A stretch of DNA of 39,615 nt. Origin: Nemertoderma westbladi. Taxonomy: Eukaryota; Xenacoelomorpha; Nemertodermatida; Nemertodermatidae. Where the stretch lies: assembly GCA_032718475.1 (NCBI GenBank), contig JAUCBJ010006722.1, forward strand, positions 1 to 39,615, written 5' to 3'. Under the pieces are notes generated by a model, which saw only the letters and a program-made list of their open reading frames with translations, did not search any database and was not told the DNA's origin. Positions 38,553 to 39,615 of this stretch are shown piece after piece (the first letter of the stretch is position 1; each line of letters starts with the position of its first letter). Position numbers and translations under genes: made by a program.

Positions 38553-39615
38553 ATGAGCCGAATAGGAGAGACGACGCCGCCGTGGACCCCGGACGACAAC
38601 CTAACGATCCGCGAGGCCGCGGCGAGACGGCATCGACCCACGACGCCGCATCCGTCGACTACAGATGATCCGGCAATCCAAACGGAGGGGGGCCGTCTAC
38701 AACGAGAAGGAAGAGACGAGTCGGGAGTCGAAAGGGAGAAAGACGAGTCGATGCGGAGCGAGGGTCGACGTACCGATGTCGCCGGTCAGCCACAGACCGA
38801 GGGCGACGGACGGCCCACCGGAACGGCGACGGTGGGGCCGCCGGTACGACGTCGGACCCGGAGAGATGGAGGAGAGGTCGGCGACGAGGACGTCGGGGTT
38901 TCTGATCGACTTCGACGGGCCTACGCCGCGACCCGGGAGCAACTGAAGGAAGCTAGAGGAGGGGCTGAGATAGACCAGGTGAAGTTGAGGAGACGACTAG
39001 GTGAGTCGAACAGATACTTTGATTACCTAGTGCGTTCTGGGCAGGGAGAACTAGCCGAGGAGAGGGCGAGGGGAGTTGCCAACGAACTGGTTGAACTATG
39101 GGAGTGTAGGGGTATGGAACCTAGCGTAGTGTACGTAGGGCCATACTTAGTCGATGCCCGGGGAGTAAAATTAGTGGGTTGGAAGAGACCTGAGGAGGGC
39201 GAATCCGAGGTTAAACCCGAGGATTCGGTCTCGTCGGTCGGAGGAAACCCCGGAAAGTGGGGGAAAGTTGGTGGGACAGAGGGGCGACGGGAGTCCGTCG
39301 CAACCGATAAGTCTGCTACATCCTCCGAAAAAGAAAGACGGGTGCAGAGAAAAAATTTAGAGTATAAATTAGAAAAGGCGGCGGCAGAGCAGAAACAGTT
39401 AGAGTGGCGACTGAGGGAAGAAACCGCATTATTAGAGTTGGTAAGGGAGGATAGAAAGAGAGCCGAGGAGCTTAGAGATCGGGAGGTGAGAATAGAGAGC
39501 GAGCCGGCGAGTCGATCTGAGATGCTTGCGAGAGAGACGGCCGAGCGAGATTTGCGAGCGTGCAGAGAGAGAGAGATAAAGCAAGAGCGTGAGCGAGATG
39601 TTGTACATATCCGGC
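38553..39615 (+). CDS. Gag-like charged protein, incomplete at window end
   Basis: Open from the ATG at 38553 through 354 codons to the edge of the window. The N-terminal third is rich in Arg, Glu, Asp, Thr and Pro and looks disordered (starts MSRIGETTPPWTPDDN). A middle stretch has a globular feel (SNRYFDYLVRSGQ, ANELVELWECRGMEPSVVYV). The rest is a long charged coiled-coil-like segment (KLEKAAAEQKQLEWRLREET). GC content and codon use differ sharply from the AT-rich surroundings. Its place after an LTR, primer-site candidate and leader suggests Gag of an LTR retrotransposon, but no zinc knuckle is reached before the edge and I recognise no family. A host gene is the alternative. Confidence 0.6.
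   Translation, partial: MSRIGETTPPWTPDDNLTIREAAARRHRPTTPHPSTTDDPAIQTEGGRLQREGRDESGVEREKDESMRSEGRRTDVAGQPQTEGDGRPTGTATVGPPVRRRTRRDGGEVGDEDVGVSDRLRRAYAATREQLKEARGGAEIDQVKLRRRLGESNRYFDYLVRSGQGELAEERARGVANELVELWECRGMEPSVVYVGPYLVDARGVKLVGWKRPEEGESEVKPEDSVSSVGGNPGKWGKVGGTEGRRESVATDKSATSSEKERRVQRKNLEYKLEKAAAEQKQLEWRLREETALLELVREDRKRAEELRDREVRIESEPASRSEMLARETAERDLRACREREIKQERERDVVHIR

Noticed and set aside
38697-38942. 81-codon minus-strand frame
   Set aside because: It is the antisense shadow of the 354-codon GC-rich plus-strand reading frame.

Overview
The window is eukaryotic, from a metazoan and most likely an aquatic invertebrate. It is AT-rich, has GT-AG introns and no bacterial gene organisation, and is packed with animal-type mobile elements: two LINE groups, Ty3/gypsy LTR elements, hAT, Mutator-like, Harbinger, tRNA-derived SINEs and MITEs. 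I cannot name the species.

The only clear host gene is on the + strand, from about 2.77 to 24.14 kb. It has nine short exons forming three tandem copies of a three-exon unit (A-B-C). Each unit encodes one roughly 150-residue domain that looks like an F5/8 type C (discoidin, galactose-binding-like) domain. All nine exons are open, all have GT-AG junctions, and the intron phases (1, 2, 2, 1) agree in every unit, so the protein reads through all three domains. The ends of the gene lie outside the window or were not recognised. Units 2 and 3 are nearly identical, including intron sequence, so they arose by recent segmental duplication; unit 1 is more diverged.

Mobile elements have swollen the introns. 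Positions 1-2.2 kb hold a broken hAT-like gene split by a mirrored SINE pair, plus LINE scraps. The A1-B1 intron (11.7 kb) holds a minus-strand Ty3/gypsy element (about 4.15-9.57 kb) interrupted by a plus-strand LINE with a 10-bp target-site duplication, then a small hAT-type MITE, a LINE fragment, a decayed MULE transposase and an array of mini-hairpin repeats. The B2-C2 intron holds a second LINE copy with a long open RT reading frame, inserted inside a tRNA-Glu-like SINE. The A2-B2 and A3-B3 introns share an older gypsy integrase fragment.

After exon C3, 24.28-28.48 kb is a 4.2-kb element with long inverted terminal repeats. It contains a degraded minus-strand gene with at least one recognisable intron and no family I can name, a fragment of a dispersed protein family of unknown function, and a nested TA-flanked MITE. 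Next come a 60-bp minisatellite (30.4-30.97 kb) directly upstream of a LINE (31.0-34.2 kb), a nearly intact Harbinger transposase (35.0-35.9 kb, minus, one frameshift) and two LINE RT fragments on minus (36.3-37.8 kb).

The right edge carries what looks like the 5' end of another LTR retrotransposon: a TGT...ACA LTR (37789-38289), an adjacent TGG primer-binding-site candidate, a 71-bp repeat in the leader, and a charged GC-rich reading frame open from 38553 to the window end.
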